Origin: Flavobacteriales bacterium
GTDB lineage: Bacteria > Bacteroidota > Bacteroidia > Flavobacteriales_E > Vicingaceae
Direction of reading: 5' to 3'
Length of the DNA stretch: 64,000 bases
Assembly: GCA_029262875.1 (NCBI GenBank)
Contig: JAJCYO010000167.1
Span: 1 to 64,000 of the forward strand
This document shows, in pieces, positions 16,844-26,516 of this stretch (position 1 is the first letter of the stretch; each line of letters starts with the position of its first letter). The position numbers and the translations under genes are program-made. Below the pieces are notes generated by a model, which had not been told where the DNA came from, did not search any database, and worked only from the letters and a program-made list of their open reading frames with translations.

Positions 16844-17355
16844 TTTTTGTACCAACCTGAATACATAAGGTAGCTTTCAGCAATTCGGTTTATTTCTCCT
16901 TCCAATAAATTAGTGTCAACTTCCTTAATTTTTTTGGCAGGAGTACCGGCATATACACAGCCGCTTTCTACATGAGTTCCTTTTGTTACAATTGCACCAG
17001 CGGCAATAATAGAATTACTTTCAATAACAACATCATCCATTACAATTGCACCCATGCCGATTAAAACATTGTCCTTAACTGTACAACCATGCACCATAGC
17101 ATTATGTCCGATAGAAACATTATTGCCAATATTGGTTGGAGATTTTTTATAGGTAGCATGAATAATTGCACCATCTTGAACATTTACTTTGTTACCAATT
17201 TTAATGTAATGGACATCACCTCTAATTACAGCATTAAACCAAACACTACAATCATTTCCCATTATAACGTCACCAACTACGGTAGCATTTTCAGTTAAAA
17301 AACAGTTCTTGCCAAGTTTTGGTGTTTTTCCTAAAAGTGTTTTTATAAGTGCCAT
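16840..17355 (-). CDS. Gamma-carbonic-anhydrase-family hexapeptide protein
   Basis: This left-handed beta-helix protein is of the gamma-CA/YrdA type. Hexapeptide repeats run from about residue 15 to 135. The metal-ligand histidines can be seen in 'DGAIIHATYKK' and 'SIGHNAMVHGC', matching the three-His zinc site of the family. The ATG at 17353-17355 (MALIKTLLG) is chosen over the longer in-frame start at 17388, because family members begin close to this point. Carbonic anhydrase activity is not proven for most YrdA-like members. It faces rfaE2 convergently and is divergent from a T9SS gene. Confidence 0.88.
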   Translation of the reverse strand: MALIKTLLGKTPKLGKNCFLTENATVVGDVIMGNDCSVWFNAVIRGDVHYIKIGNKVNVQDGAIIHATYKKSPTNIGNNVSIGHNAMVHGCTVKDNVLIGMGAIVMDDVVIESNSIIAAGAIVTKGTHVESGCVYAGTPAKKIKEVDTNLLEGEINRIAESYLMYSGWYKN

Positions 17356-17486
17356 ATGATTAAAATCGATAGACGTAAAAGTAACCATTCATTAGAAATA
17401 ACGTACCGCTAATAAAACGGAAAGGACTTTGAGTTGTATATCAATCTGAAATGTCCTAAATTGTAGACTTAAATCAACTGAAACTT

Positions 17487-19589
17487 ATGAATAGAACAAT
17501 AAAACTGATGGTGTTGTTTTCACTTCTATTGTTTGTCGAGAAAAATGTAAAAGCTTGTGGGCCAACTCCGGTACCAGCTTCTTGTACGCCAAATACACTA
17601 ACATACTGTTGTGGTTTTGGTATAACCAATGTTACGTTTAATACCATTAATAACAGCACAAATGATGGCATTGATGGGTACACTGACTCTACCTGTGTAC
17701 AAACAACAGTTCTTGAGGGGCAAACCTATTTATTGTCAATTCAAACTACAGCTTCATCTACACAAAATTATGCAGCTTGGATAGACTTTAACAATGATGG
17801 AATCTTAAATGATGTTACCGAAAGGGTTTTTACAGCTTCTTCACAAATGAATACCTCGGGAAATGTGACTATTCCTGCTGGTGCAACATTAAACACACCA
17901 TTGAGGTTAAGAGTTTCGAGTGATTTCGATTTTAGTGCGGCACCTACCCCTTGTACTGATTTAGATTTTGGTCAGGCTGAAGACTATTCGATAATCATTA
18001 ATTCGAATCCCAATCCTCCAACACCAGTTTTTATTGCATCTCCAACGACTACCTGTGATGGAAATGTTTGTTTTACAGATCAGTCGTTGAATGTTCCTAC
18101 AGGGTGGTTGTGGAATTTTGGAGATGGAAATACTTCATTCCAACAAAACCCTTGTCACACTTATGCCGCTGATGGAGTTTACACAGTTACATTAACAGTA
18201 ACAAATGCGAACGGAGGAAATATTGATTCGATTGTAAACTATATTACGGTTAACACTGTTGGCCAAGTTATCCCCGCAACTTGTTCTCCTATTACTTCTG
18301 CATATTGTTGTGGATATGGAATTTATCAAGTGGATTTTAACACGATAAGTAATTTAACCATAGATGGGGTTGAAGGGTATCAAGATTTTTCTTGTGCCAA
18401 TTCAACAACAATAACGGAAGGAAACAATTATACACTTACCATTACAACTGGAATTAGTAATCCACAGGATACAAGGGTATGGATTGATTTTAATAATGAT
18501 GGCGCTTTTAATAATACAAATGAACTGATAATGGATGTACAAAGTGCATTTAACCCAACACTAAACGTTATAATTCCAGGGGGAGCGGTTTTAAATACAC
18601 CTTTAAGAATGAGGGTTTCTTCTGATGTTGTTGGTGTAGCGCAATCAGCTTGTGATGCCAATGATTTTGGGCAAACGGAAGATTATGGGGTGATTATACA
18701 ACCTAATACTTCCCCTCCCGTGAGTAACTTTATCGCATCTACAACAACAACTTGTTCGGATTCAATTTGCTTTACCGACCTTTCAAATGGGACGCCTTCA
18801 AGTTGGTTATGGTATTTTGGTGATGGGACTACAAGTAATTTACAAAACCCTTGTCATTTTTATTCGAATACAGGGTTCCACACCGTTAGTTTGGTGACGA
18901 CAAATGCCTTCGGACAAGACTCAGTAGCGTTTTTAAATTACATAGACATCAATTGCTCGAATATTAATATGCCTGCTAATGGAGTGGATACTTATACGGC
19001 TTGTGTGGGAACTTTACGAGACAATGGTGGAAACGCGAATTATGCTAATAATACAGACGGAGTTGTGGTTATCCAGCCAATAGGAGCGACACAGATTAAT
19101 TTAAGCTTTCTATTTTTCGATTTTGTTGCGAGTAATCCAGGAGATACCTTATTCATATATGACGGACCTTCCATATTGAGCCCTTTGATTGTTTTTTATG
19201 TTGGCAACGCATTTCCAACTTCGGTTAATTCTACAGGAGGAAGTATAACAATTAGACAAAAAACAGATAATTTTGCTACTGATCCTGGCTTTGAGTTGGT
19301 TTGGTCATGTACAGTTGGAATTAATGAAAATGAGAATTATTCTGACAATTTTATTGTTTACCCTAACCCAGCTAATGAGACCCTAAAAATTAAGTCTAAA
19401 ACCACTGCGGAATTGGATATTGAAGAAATCAAACTATATAATGCTTTTGGGCAAATCGTTTTCCAAGACATTATTAGGAATAATAATGCAATAGTTGAGA
19501 TTAATGTTTCTTCCTTCCCAAAAGGACTATACTTTTTGAATCTAATAAATGATGAAGGGGTAATAACTAAAAAAATAAACATTCAATAA
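17487..19589 (+). CDS. Secreted GEVED/PKD-repeat protein with T9SS type A sorting tail
   Basis: This 700-residue secreted protein starts with a signal peptide of about 23 residues ('MVLFSLLLFVEKNVKA'). Two copies of a GEVED domain follow, each with 'YCCG-G', 'VWIDFNNDG' and 'FGQAEDYS/FGQTEDYG' motifs. These alternate with PKD domains ('WLWNFGDGNTS', 'WLWYFGDGTTS'). A CUB-like segment is near residues 490-600. The C-terminal 'NFIVYPNPANETLKI' begins a T9SS type A sorting domain. Such proteins are typically adhesins or enzyme-associated surface proteins; no catalytic domain is seen. The following surface-protein gene starts 2 bases later, so the two are likely co-transcribed. Confidence 0.9.
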   Translation: MNRTIKLMVLFSLLLFVEKNVKACGPTPVPASCTPNTLTYCCGFGITNVTFNTINNSTNDGIDGYTDSTCVQTTVLEGQTYLLSIQTTASSTQNYAAWIDFNNDGILNDVTERVFTASSQMNTSGNVTIPAGATLNTPLRLRVSSDFDFSAAPTPCTDLDFGQAEDYSIIINSNPNPPTPVFIASPTTTCDGNVCFTDQSLNVPTGWLWNFGDGNTSFQQNPCHTYAADGVYTVTLTVTNANGGNIDSIVNYITVNTVGQVIPATCSPITSAYCCGYGIYQVDFNTISNLTIDGVEGYQDFSCANSTTITEGNNYTLTITTGISNPQDTRVWIDFNNDGAFNNTNELIMDVQSAFNPTLNVIIPGGAVLNTPLRMRVSSDVVGVAQSACDANDFGQTEDYGVIIQPNTSPPVSNFIASTTTTCSDSICFTDLSNGTPSSWLWYFGDGTTSNLQNPCHFYSNTGFHTVSLVTTNAFGQDSVAFLNYIDINCSNINMPANGVDTYTACVGTLRDNGGNANYANNTDGVVVIQPIGATQINLSFLFFDFVASNPGDTLFIYDGPSILSPLIVFYVGNAFPTSVNSTGGSITIRQKTDNFATDPGFELVWSCTVGINENENYSDNFIVYPNPANETLKIKSKTTAELDIEEIKLYNAFGQIVFQDIIRNNNAIVEINVSSFPKGLYFLNLINDEGVITKKINIQ

Positions 19590-19591
19590 AA

Positions 19592-22500
19592 ATGCTAAAA
19601 CGAATAGTATATCTATTTATATTTTTCATCATGGGAAGCAATTTATTCGCTACCCATTTGGTTGGAGGAAATTTGGCTTATACATATTTAGGTGATACAG
19701 ATGGAGATGGAAATTTTAATTACTTGATCACATTTCAAACATTTTTAGATTGTAATTCACCGTTTTGGTTAAATGGGTTTCCTGAGCCTACATTGGATGT
19801 TGGAATTTATGAAGGAACTGCTATTCCCGCTGGAAATTTACCCTTGACAATGGTTGCCACATTACCTCTAATCGATAGTAGCTCAATTGTTCCCGTTCCA
19901 ACGAATGGCTGTTTAATTGGCCAGGCTGTTTGTTTGTATCAGGCAACATATGAAATAGAAGTAGATTTACCAATGTCATTTCAAGGATACCATTTATTTT
20001 ATGATCGTTGCTGTAGAACAGGGTCTGTTATTAATTTAAACAACCCAGGAAATCAGGGGTTAGCATTCCATGCTTATATTGCTCCAACTTTAGTAAACAA
20101 TAGTTCCCCTGTTTTTTCAGATGTCCCAGTTCCTTTTTTGTGTGTGAACGATACCGCTTCAATTTTAAACACAGCTACAGACCCTGATGGAGACTTATTA
20201 TTGTTTTCTTTTGCGGACCCTTATCGTGGGTTTGGCAATTCAGGAAACCCTGCTCCACCTCTCCCAAACCCATCATTGCCTTGGCCAATCCCAACAGTAA
20301 ATTGGTTAAACGTTACCTACGATCAAAACAATCCATTCGGGCCAAGTGGTTATGCATTTATAAATGGTACAACTGGACTGACACAATATATGGCACCTCT
20401 GGTTGGTGATTATGTTGTGGCAGTAGAAATAAGAGAATTTAGGAATGGGAATTTAATAGGAATTACAAGAAGAGACATTCAAATAGTAGTAATAACTTGC
20501 CCTCCAAACCCTCCTCCAAACTTATCTCCAACTGGAGGAAGCGGAATAACACAATATACTCTAGAAGAATGTGATACATTATCATTCCCAATAATTTTTG
20601 AAGATCCAAATGGAGACAGTCTAACCTTAACAACATCAGGCCAAGTTTTCGATACCTCTTTTGTTAATCCAGCAGCAACGATAGATTCACTTGTTGTGGG
20701 AGATTCAACGGTTACAGCAAATTTCAATTGGCAAACATCATGTGGAACAGCACAAGCTTTACCATATTTATTTACAGTATCAACTATTGACAATGGGTGC
20801 CCCCCTAAAACTACCAATATTGTATATGAAGTTACCGTGAACCCTCCAGACCCTCCAGACTCGATAACAGGACCACCTTTGGTTTGCCAAAACACCAATG
20901 GAATTTATTCTGTTGATACGGTTTCAGGCTATACCTACACTTGGACAGTTACCAATGGATCATTGGTGTCAGGACAAGGGTCTGGATCTATAAATGTAAA
21001 CTGGCCAACTGTTGGTGCAGGAACGGTCTCTGTAATTGGAATAAGTGCCTGCGGATGTCCTTCGGCATCAATTGATACTGCCATAACAATATTAGCTGCC
21101 CCTGTTGCTGATGCAGGAATTGACACTAATATATGCTTGGGTGATACGGTCTTTGTAGGAGGAAGTCCAACAGGGCCACTTGGAACAACTTTTTTATGGA
21201 GCCCAGGAATAAACATAAACAACAACGCAATAGCTAATCCATTTGTTTGGCCAAGCTCAACTACAAATTACATTGTTGCTGTCGATAATGGAACGTGCAT
21301 TACAAATGATACTGTAACCGTTTCTGTTGGATCTGCAGCTATTAATGCAGGCCCAGATACAGCTATTTGTTTAGGAGATACAACCCAACTAAACGCCTCA
21401 GGAGGAATTACTTATTTATGGAGCCCTTCTACTGGATTATCTGATACAACAGTAGCAAACCCAATAGCGAATCCAATAATAACGACAACCTATGTTGCAA
21501 CGATAACAGATGCTTTGGGTTGTACAGGATTAGATTCAATAATTGTAACTGTTGATACGTTACCAATAATTGTAGTAAGTGGGGATACAGCTATTTGCTC
21601 AGGCACGTGCGTACAAATTTCAGCTTCAGGAGGGGTCTCTTATTTATGGTCATCTGGAGGAACATTATCAGATTCTACTGTTGCAAATCCAGTAGCTTGC
21701 CCAACAACTACAACAACTTATTATGTTAATGTAAATAATTCCCCAGCTTGTTTGAGCCAAGATAGTTTGACTGTTACTATAAACCCAATACCAGTAATTA
21801 CGACAAATAATGATACAGCTGTTTGTGATGGTGTTTGTGTGCAGCTGAACACTACGGGAGGGACAAATTATTTATGGACACCAAACACAGGGCTTTCAAA
21901 CGATACCATAGCGAACCCAATAGCATGCCCATTAACAACAACAACATATATTGTTACAGGGATAGATGCCAATGGATGTAGTAGCAGTGATACAGTTACA
22001 ATTTCGATTAACCCTTTACCGGTTGTTGATGCGGGAACTGACCAAGGAATTTGTGTCGTTGGCTCTGTTGTTATTGGAGGCACACCGACAGGCCCAACTG
22101 GAGCAACTTATGCATGGACCCCAGCAGGCACATTAAATAATCCAGCTTTGGCCAACCCTACAGCTTCGCCATTGGTGACAACAACCTATACGGTAACCGT
22201 TACTGACACCAATGGATGTACGGATTTTGATGTAACAACAGTTACAATTAACCCTTTACCAACTGTTGATGCAGGAAATGACACTTCAATATGCATAGGA
22301 GAAACATTAACCATTGGGGGTAATCCAACAGGTCCACTCAGTGCAACTTATGCATGGACGCCAGCAGGAACATTAAATAATAATACGCTACCCAACCCTA
22401 CTGCTACACCAGTTATTACTACAGAATACATTGTAGCAGTAACTGATTCGAACGGATGTGTTAATTTAGATAGTGTTTTAGTTACGGTAAATACTTTACC

Positions 22501-24394
22501 AACAATTACAACAAGTAATGATACATCGATTTGCATAGGAGATTGTGCCCAATTAAATGCTACCGGGGGAACAGGATATTCATGGACGCCAGTAGGGACA
22601 CTTTCTAACGCAACAATATTTAACCCAGTAGCTTGTCCAAGTACTAATACAACTTATTTAGTCACAGTAATTGATGGAAATAATTGTGTTGATACAGCAA
22701 GTGTTAATGTAACAATTAACCCATTACCAGTAATTAATGCAGGACCAGACTTATGGTTGTGTACAGGCGATAGCATTCAATTAAATGCTGCTGGCGGAAC
22801 AAGTTATTTATGGACACCATCTATAGGGTTAAATGATACAACAATTGCTAACCCGATGGCAGGCCCATTAACGCCAACGAACTATATTGTTACTGGTTTT
22901 GATGCGAATGGGTGTTCAAGTAACGATAGTATTTTAGTTACAGTTAATGATGATGTACCTATAGACCCAGGGACAGATACCACAATTTGTTCAGGAGACT
23001 CAACATTATTAGGTGGGAGCCCTACTTCACCAAATGGAACTACTTATTCATGGTTTCCAGTAGCAACTCTAAATAATCCAACCCTATCAAATCCAATAGC
23101 ATTTCCAACAGTAACAACAACCTATTTTGTTGTTGCGACTAACGACACTTGTACGGCAATTGATTCAATAACCATTACGGTAAATCCTCCTCCGGCAATA
23201 AATGCTGGGTTAGACATAGATATTTGTATAGGGGATTCGGTTCAATTGAATGCCATAGGGGGGATAAGCTATATATGGGAGCCTGGGGGACTGTTAAATG
23301 ACTCTACTATTTCAAATCCTATTGGATTCCCGAATGATACAACACAATTTATTGTATCCGGAATAGACATCAATGGATGTTCAGCATTTGATTCAGTTAT
23401 GGTAAATGTAAATGCATTGCCAATTATTTCAGCAGGAGCAGCAACCAGTATATGCTTTGGGGACTCCGTTCAATTGACTGCTACGGGAGCTATTTCTTAC
23501 GCATGGACGCCAGGAATAAGCCTTTCGGATTCCACAATATTTAACCCTTTAGCATTTCCAAATGGAACAACTACTTACATTGTAACGGGGATAGATGCTA
23601 TGGGATGTTCAAATGTGGATAGTATAACTGTTACTGTTAATCAATTGAATGTGACTGATTTAACAGACACTATTATTTGTATTGGAGAAGCTTTACAACT
23701 TTCTGTTAACGCTCCTTCAGGGTCAACATACTTATGGTCACCTCCAACAGACTTGTCTAATACAGCGATTTTTAACCCTATTACAACGACACAAGTTACA
23801 ATCACATATTTTGTAACCATTACAGATACTAATGGGTGTATTGATACAACCTCTATATTAGTCACGGCAGAGCCTAAACCAACAGCAAATTTTACATTGG
23901 AGACAACTCCTTCTTGTGAAGGTATTTCTGCAGATTTTACAAACTTGAGTATAGGAGCTTCATCCTATCTATGGAACTTTGGAGATGGGGATCAATCAAC
24001 GGAAATTCATCCAACTCATATTTTTGCTTATGGCTCTTCTGCAACGATTATTTTAACGGCATATAGTTTAGGGTTGTGCACTGACACAAGCAACTATTTG
24101 ATAAGTACAGATAATTTTGAAGATTATTTTAATTTAACGCCTCCTACAGTTTTAACTCCAAATAGAGATGGACTAAATGATTTGTTCAAAATAGACCTTC
24201 CAGATGGCGTGGGGAACTGTACAGATATAAAAGTGTTTAGTCGCTGGGGAATAAAGGTTTATGATTCTTATGGACAAAATAGTGGTTGGGATGGAAGAAC
24301 AACGGCAGGAACAAGGGTGCCAGAAGGGACCTATTTTTATATCATTGAGATTAATGGAATCGTCAAGAAAGGATCACTCACGTTAATCGATTAA
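19592..24394 (+). CDS. Giant surface adhesin with gliding-motility-associated C-terminal domain (T9SS type B)
   Basis: This is a 1600-residue secreted protein. Its signal peptide ends near 'GSNLFA', followed by the 'THLVGGNLAYTYLGDTDGDG' start common in flavobacterial surface proteins. From about residue 500 to 1430 it carries more than ten copies of an Ig-like unit of about 80-90 residues. The unit has the pattern D-x-S/A-I-C-x-G-D, Q-L-x-A-x-G-G, Y-x-W-x-P, NP-x-A-x-P, TTTY-x-V, NGC. A PKD unit ('YLWNFGDGDQS') follows near 1470. The end holds 'LTPPTVLTPNRDGLNDLF' and 'FSRWGIKVYDS', the type B gliding-motility C-terminal domain. Repeat cysteines may form one disulfide per unit. A role in surface adhesion or gliding is inferred. 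Confidence 0.93.
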   Translation: MLKRIVYLFIFFIMGSNLFATHLVGGNLAYTYLGDTDGDGNFNYLITFQTFLDCNSPFWLNGFPEPTLDVGIYEGTAIPAGNLPLTMVATLPLIDSSSIVPVPTNGCLIGQAVCLYQATYEIEVDLPMSFQGYHLFYDRCCRTGSVINLNNPGNQGLAFHAYIAPTLVNNSSPVFSDVPVPFLCVNDTASILNTATDPDGDLLLFSFADPYRGFGNSGNPAPPLPNPSLPWPIPTVNWLNVTYDQNNPFGPSGYAFINGTTGLTQYMAPLVGDYVVAVEIREFRNGNLIGITRRDIQIVVITCPPNPPPNLSPTGGSGITQYTLEECDTLSFPIIFEDPNGDSLTLTTSGQVFDTSFVNPAATIDSLVVGDSTVTANFNWQTSCGTAQALPYLFTVSTIDNGCPPKTTNIVYEVTVNPPDPPDSITGPPLVCQNTNGIYSVDTVSGYTYTWTVTNGSLVSGQGSGSINVNWPTVGAGTVSVIGISACGCPSASIDTAITILAAPVADAGIDTNICLGDTVFVGGSPTGPLGTTFLWSPGININNNAIANPFVWPSSTTNYIVAVDNGTCITNDTVTVSVGSAAINAGPDTAICLGDTTQLNASGGITYLWSPSTGLSDTTVANPIANPIITTTYVATITDALGCTGLDSIIVTVDTLPIIVVSGDTAICSGTCVQISASGGVSYLWSSGGTLSDSTVANPVACPTTTTTYYVNVNNSPACLSQDSLTVTINPIPVITTNNDTAVCDGVCVQLNTTGGTNYLWTPNTGLSNDTIANPIACPLTTTTYIVTGIDANGCSSSDTVTISINPLPVVDAGTDQGICVVGSVVIGGTPTGPTGATYAWTPAGTLNNPALANPTASPLVTTTYTVTVTDTNGCTDFDVTTVTINPLPTVDAGNDTSICIGETLTIGGNPTGPLSATYAWTPAGTLNNNTLPNPTATPVITTEYIVAVTDSNGCVNLDSVLVTVNTLPTITTSNDTSICIGDCAQLNATGGTGYSWTPVGTLSNATIFNPVACPSTNTTYLVTVIDGNNCVDTASVNVTINPLPVINAGPDLWLCTGDSIQLNAAGGTSYLWTPSIGLNDTTIANPMAGPLTPTNYIVTGFDANGCSSNDSILVTVNDDVPIDPGTDTTICSGDSTLLGGSPTSPNGTTYSWFPVATLNNPTLSNPIAFPTVTTTYFVVATNDTCTAIDSITITVNPPPAINAGLDIDICIGDSVQLNAIGGISYIWEPGGLLNDSTISNPIGFPNDTTQFIVSGIDINGCSAFDSVMVNVNALPIISAGAATSICFGDSVQLTATGAISYAWTPGISLSDSTIFNPLAFPNGTTTYIVTGIDAMGCSNVDSITVTVNQLNVTDLTDTIICIGEALQLSVNAPSGSTYLWSPPTDLSNTAIFNPITTTQVTITYFVTITDTNGCIDTTSILVTAEPKPTANFTLETTPSCEGISADFTNLSIGASSYLWNFGDGDQSTEIHPTHIFAYGSSATIILTAYSLGLCTDTSNYLISTDNFEDYFNLTPPTVLTPNRDGLNDLFKIDLPDGVGNCTDIKVFSRWGIKVYDSYGQNSGWDGRTTAGTRVPEGTYFYIIEINGIVKKGSLTLID

Positions 24395-24502
24395 TCAGTA
24401 GATTTATACCAGATTATTGCTCAATTTACCTTTTATGTAAGGAATAAGACATTCTTCTTTATATTAGAGCCGTATTATTGTTTTTTAAACGAAAAGAGCA
24501 GG

Positions 24503-25474
24503 ATGAAAGGGTATTTAGAAACAACCAAAAATGTTTACAAAGAAGCAGCTGAGAAACCTGATGTAGGACTTTGTTGTACAACCACTCCAGTATGGCAATT
24601 ACCGGAATTAGAGATTCCAAAAATCATGTTGGAGATGAATTATGGTTGTGGGAGTACTGTAAACCCAAGAGATTTAATTAATAACCCAAAAATACTATAC
24701 GTTGGAGTTGGTGGTGGAATGGAGTTGTTACAGTTTGCTTATTTCAGTAGGCAGAAAGATGGTGTAATTGGGATTGATGTCGTTGATGAAATGCTAACCG
24801 CATCACGCAAAAATTTTGTAGAAGCAGAAAATCTAAATCCATGGTTTGAATCAGATTTTGTTAAGTTAAAAAAAGGAGATGCATTAAACTTGCCAGTAGA
24901 AGATCAGAGCATTGATGTTGCCGCGCAAAATTGTTTATTTAATATTTTCACAAAAGATGATTTGAAGCTTGCTTTAGATGAAATGTATAGAGTTTTAAAA
25001 CCGAATGGGAGGTTAGTGCTGTCTGATCCTGTTTGTGAAAATAAAATGCCGGAAGCATTATTGAATGATGATAAACTTCGGGCGTTATGTTTAAGTGGAG
25101 CACTACCTTTAAATGAATACATAAAAATGATAACAGATGCTGGTTTCGGAACGGTTGAAATAAGGGCCAAAAGACCTTATCGAATTTTATCACCAAACCA
25201 CTACGATACAGGAGAGACAATTATCATTGAGAGCGTAGAAGTTTGTGCGATTAAAGATCCGATGCCAGAAGACGGGCCATGTATATTTACTGGAAAGACG
25301 GCCATTTACATAGGAAATGAAATGTTTTTTGATGATAAAAAAGGCCATACATTATTACAAAATATGCCATTGGCAGTTTGTGATAAGACGGCACTGGCAT
25401 TACAAAACTTAACTACGAACGACATCTATATATCAGAGTCTACCTATTTCTATGATGGAGGAGGGTGTTGCTAA
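24503..25474 (+). CDS. arsM: Arsenite S-adenosylmethionine methyltransferase of the arsenosugar-pathway type
   Basis: This 323-residue class I methyltransferase methylates trivalent arsenic using SAM. The SAM site 'ILYVGVGGGMELLQFA' is near residues 70-85, with 'GIDVVDEML' near 95 and 'VLKPNGRLVLSDPVC' near 165. Cysteines at 24-25 (GLCCTTTP), about 49 (NYGCGST), about 179 (DPVC) and the terminal GGGCC can bind arsenic. The N-terminal pattern 'LETTKNVYKEAA...GLCC' is, as I recall it, typical of the ArsM partnered with the radical-SAM protein ArsS in arsenosugar synthesis. ArsS itself is not in the window. The peroxidase-like gene follows after 27 bases. Confidence 0.88.
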   Translation: MKGYLETTKNVYKEAAEKPDVGLCCTTTPVWQLPELEIPKIMLEMNYGCGSTVNPRDLINNPKILYVGVGGGMELLQFAYFSRQKDGVIGIDVVDEMLTASRKNFVEAENLNPWFESDFVKLKKGDALNLPVEDQSIDVAAQNCLFNIFTKDDLKLALDEMYRVLKPNGRLVLSDPVCENKMPEALLNDDKLRALCLSGALPLNEYIKMITDAGFGTVEIRAKRPYRILSPNHYDTGETIIIESVEVCAIKDPMPEDGPCIFTGKTAIYIGNEMFFDDKKGHTLLQNMPLAVCDKTALALQNLTTNDIYISESTYFYDGGGCC

Positions 25475-25501
25475 TCGATTGAACAGAAAACAAGAAAATA
25501 A

Positions 25502-26059
25502 ATGGCATATATAGAAGTAATACAAGAAGAAAGAGCAGAGGGAAGGCTCAAAGAAATTTATGATGAGCTTATCTCAAAAAGAGGGAAGATAGCAGAGGTT
25601 CATAAAATCCAGAGCTTAAATCCAGAGACGATTGTAAATCATATGGATTTATACATGACCATAATGTTTGGACAATCACCATTAAAAAGAGTTCAGAGAG
25701 AAATGATTGCTGTAATTGTTTCGAAAGCGAATAGTTGTGAGTACTGTCAGGTGCATCACGCAGAAGCAGTTAATCATTACTGGAAAGATGATGAAAAAAT
25801 AAAACAATTAAGAACCGATTATACGAGTTTAGATTTGGCTTCTATCGATAAGCTACTTTGTGATTATGCATGGGAATTAACTAAAAACCCAGGAAATGAA
25901 ACAGAATTATCCTATATCAAACCGTTAAAAGAAGAAGGGCTAACTGATAGGGCGATACTGGATGCAACCTTAGTAATTGCTTATTTCAATTTTGTAAATA
26001 GAATTGTATTAAGCTTGGGTGTTCGTCTTGAAGAAAATGTTGGAGGCTATAATTATTAA
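25502..26059 (+). CDS. Carboxymuconolactone-decarboxylase/AhpD-like protein linked to arsenosugar genes
   Basis: This 185-residue all-helical AhpD-like protein has the redox motif 'NSCEYCQVHH' (C-x2-C then His) at about residues 78-87. This matches alkylhydroperoxidase-type enzymes. The N-terminal 'VIQEERAEGRLKEIYDEL' is the usual lead helix. In many bacteria a protein of this kind sits beside ArsM in the arsenosugar locus, as here. Its substrate is unproven; thiol-dependent peroxide or organoarsenic chemistry are possibilities. It converges on dtd with 2 bases between stops. Confidence 0.85.
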   Translation: MAYIEVIQEERAEGRLKEIYDELISKRGKIAEVHKIQSLNPETIVNHMDLYMTIMFGQSPLKRVQREMIAVIVSKANSCEYCQVHHAEAVNHYWKDDEKIKQLRTDYTSLDLASIDKLLCDYAWELTKNPGNETELSYIKPLKEEGLTDRAILDATLVIAYFNFVNRIVLSLGVRLEENVGGYNY

Positions 26060-26061
26060 GG

Positions 26062-26514
26062 TTATTCTCTGTTTTTCGAATCAATGATTATAGTCACTGG
26101 CCCATCATTTGTAAGGCTGATTTGCATCATTGCCCCAAATTCTCCGGTTTGTATTTTTTTACCTAAATCTTTTTGGAGTTGAATTATAAATTGCTCATAT
26201 AAAGGAATAGCAATTTCAGGTTTTGCTGCATTAATAAATGAAGGTCTGTTTCCTTTTTTGGTATTAGCGTGTAAAGTAAATTGGCTGACTACAATTATTT
26301 CACCATCTATATTTTTTACAGAAAGGTTCATTGCTCCATTCTCATCACCAAAAATGCGTAAACGAGCAATTTTTCCAGAAAGCCATTCAATATCTTCTTT
26401 GGAATCTTCTTCCTCAATGCCTAATAAAATTAGTAAGCCCTTGTCAATTTTACTTTTAATTTGATTATTAATAGTAACAGAAGCTTCGCTTACCCTTTGT
26501 ATAACAACTCTCAT
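26062..26514 (-). CDS. dtd: D-aminoacyl-tRNA deacylase
   Basis: This enzyme hydrolyses D-aminoacyl-tRNA (and glycyl-tRNA(Ala)), preventing D-residue incorporation. The active-site motif 'VVSQFTLHANTKKGNRPSF' is near residues 76-94, and the cross-subunit 'TNDGPVTIII' Gly-Pro motif is near 134-143. Length (150) is standard. It lies 2 bases downstream of rsgA on the same strand, and both probably share one transcript. Both are translation-quality or ribosome-assembly genes. Confidence 0.96.
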   Translation of the reverse strand: MRVVIQRVSEASVTINNQIKSKIDKGLLILLGIEEEDSKEDIEWLSGKIARLRIFGDENGAMNLSVKNIDGEIIVVSQFTLHANTKKGNRPSFINAAKPEIAIPLYEQFIIQLQKDLGKKIQTGEFGAMMQISLTNDGPVTIIIDSKNRE

Positions 26515-26516
26515 AA

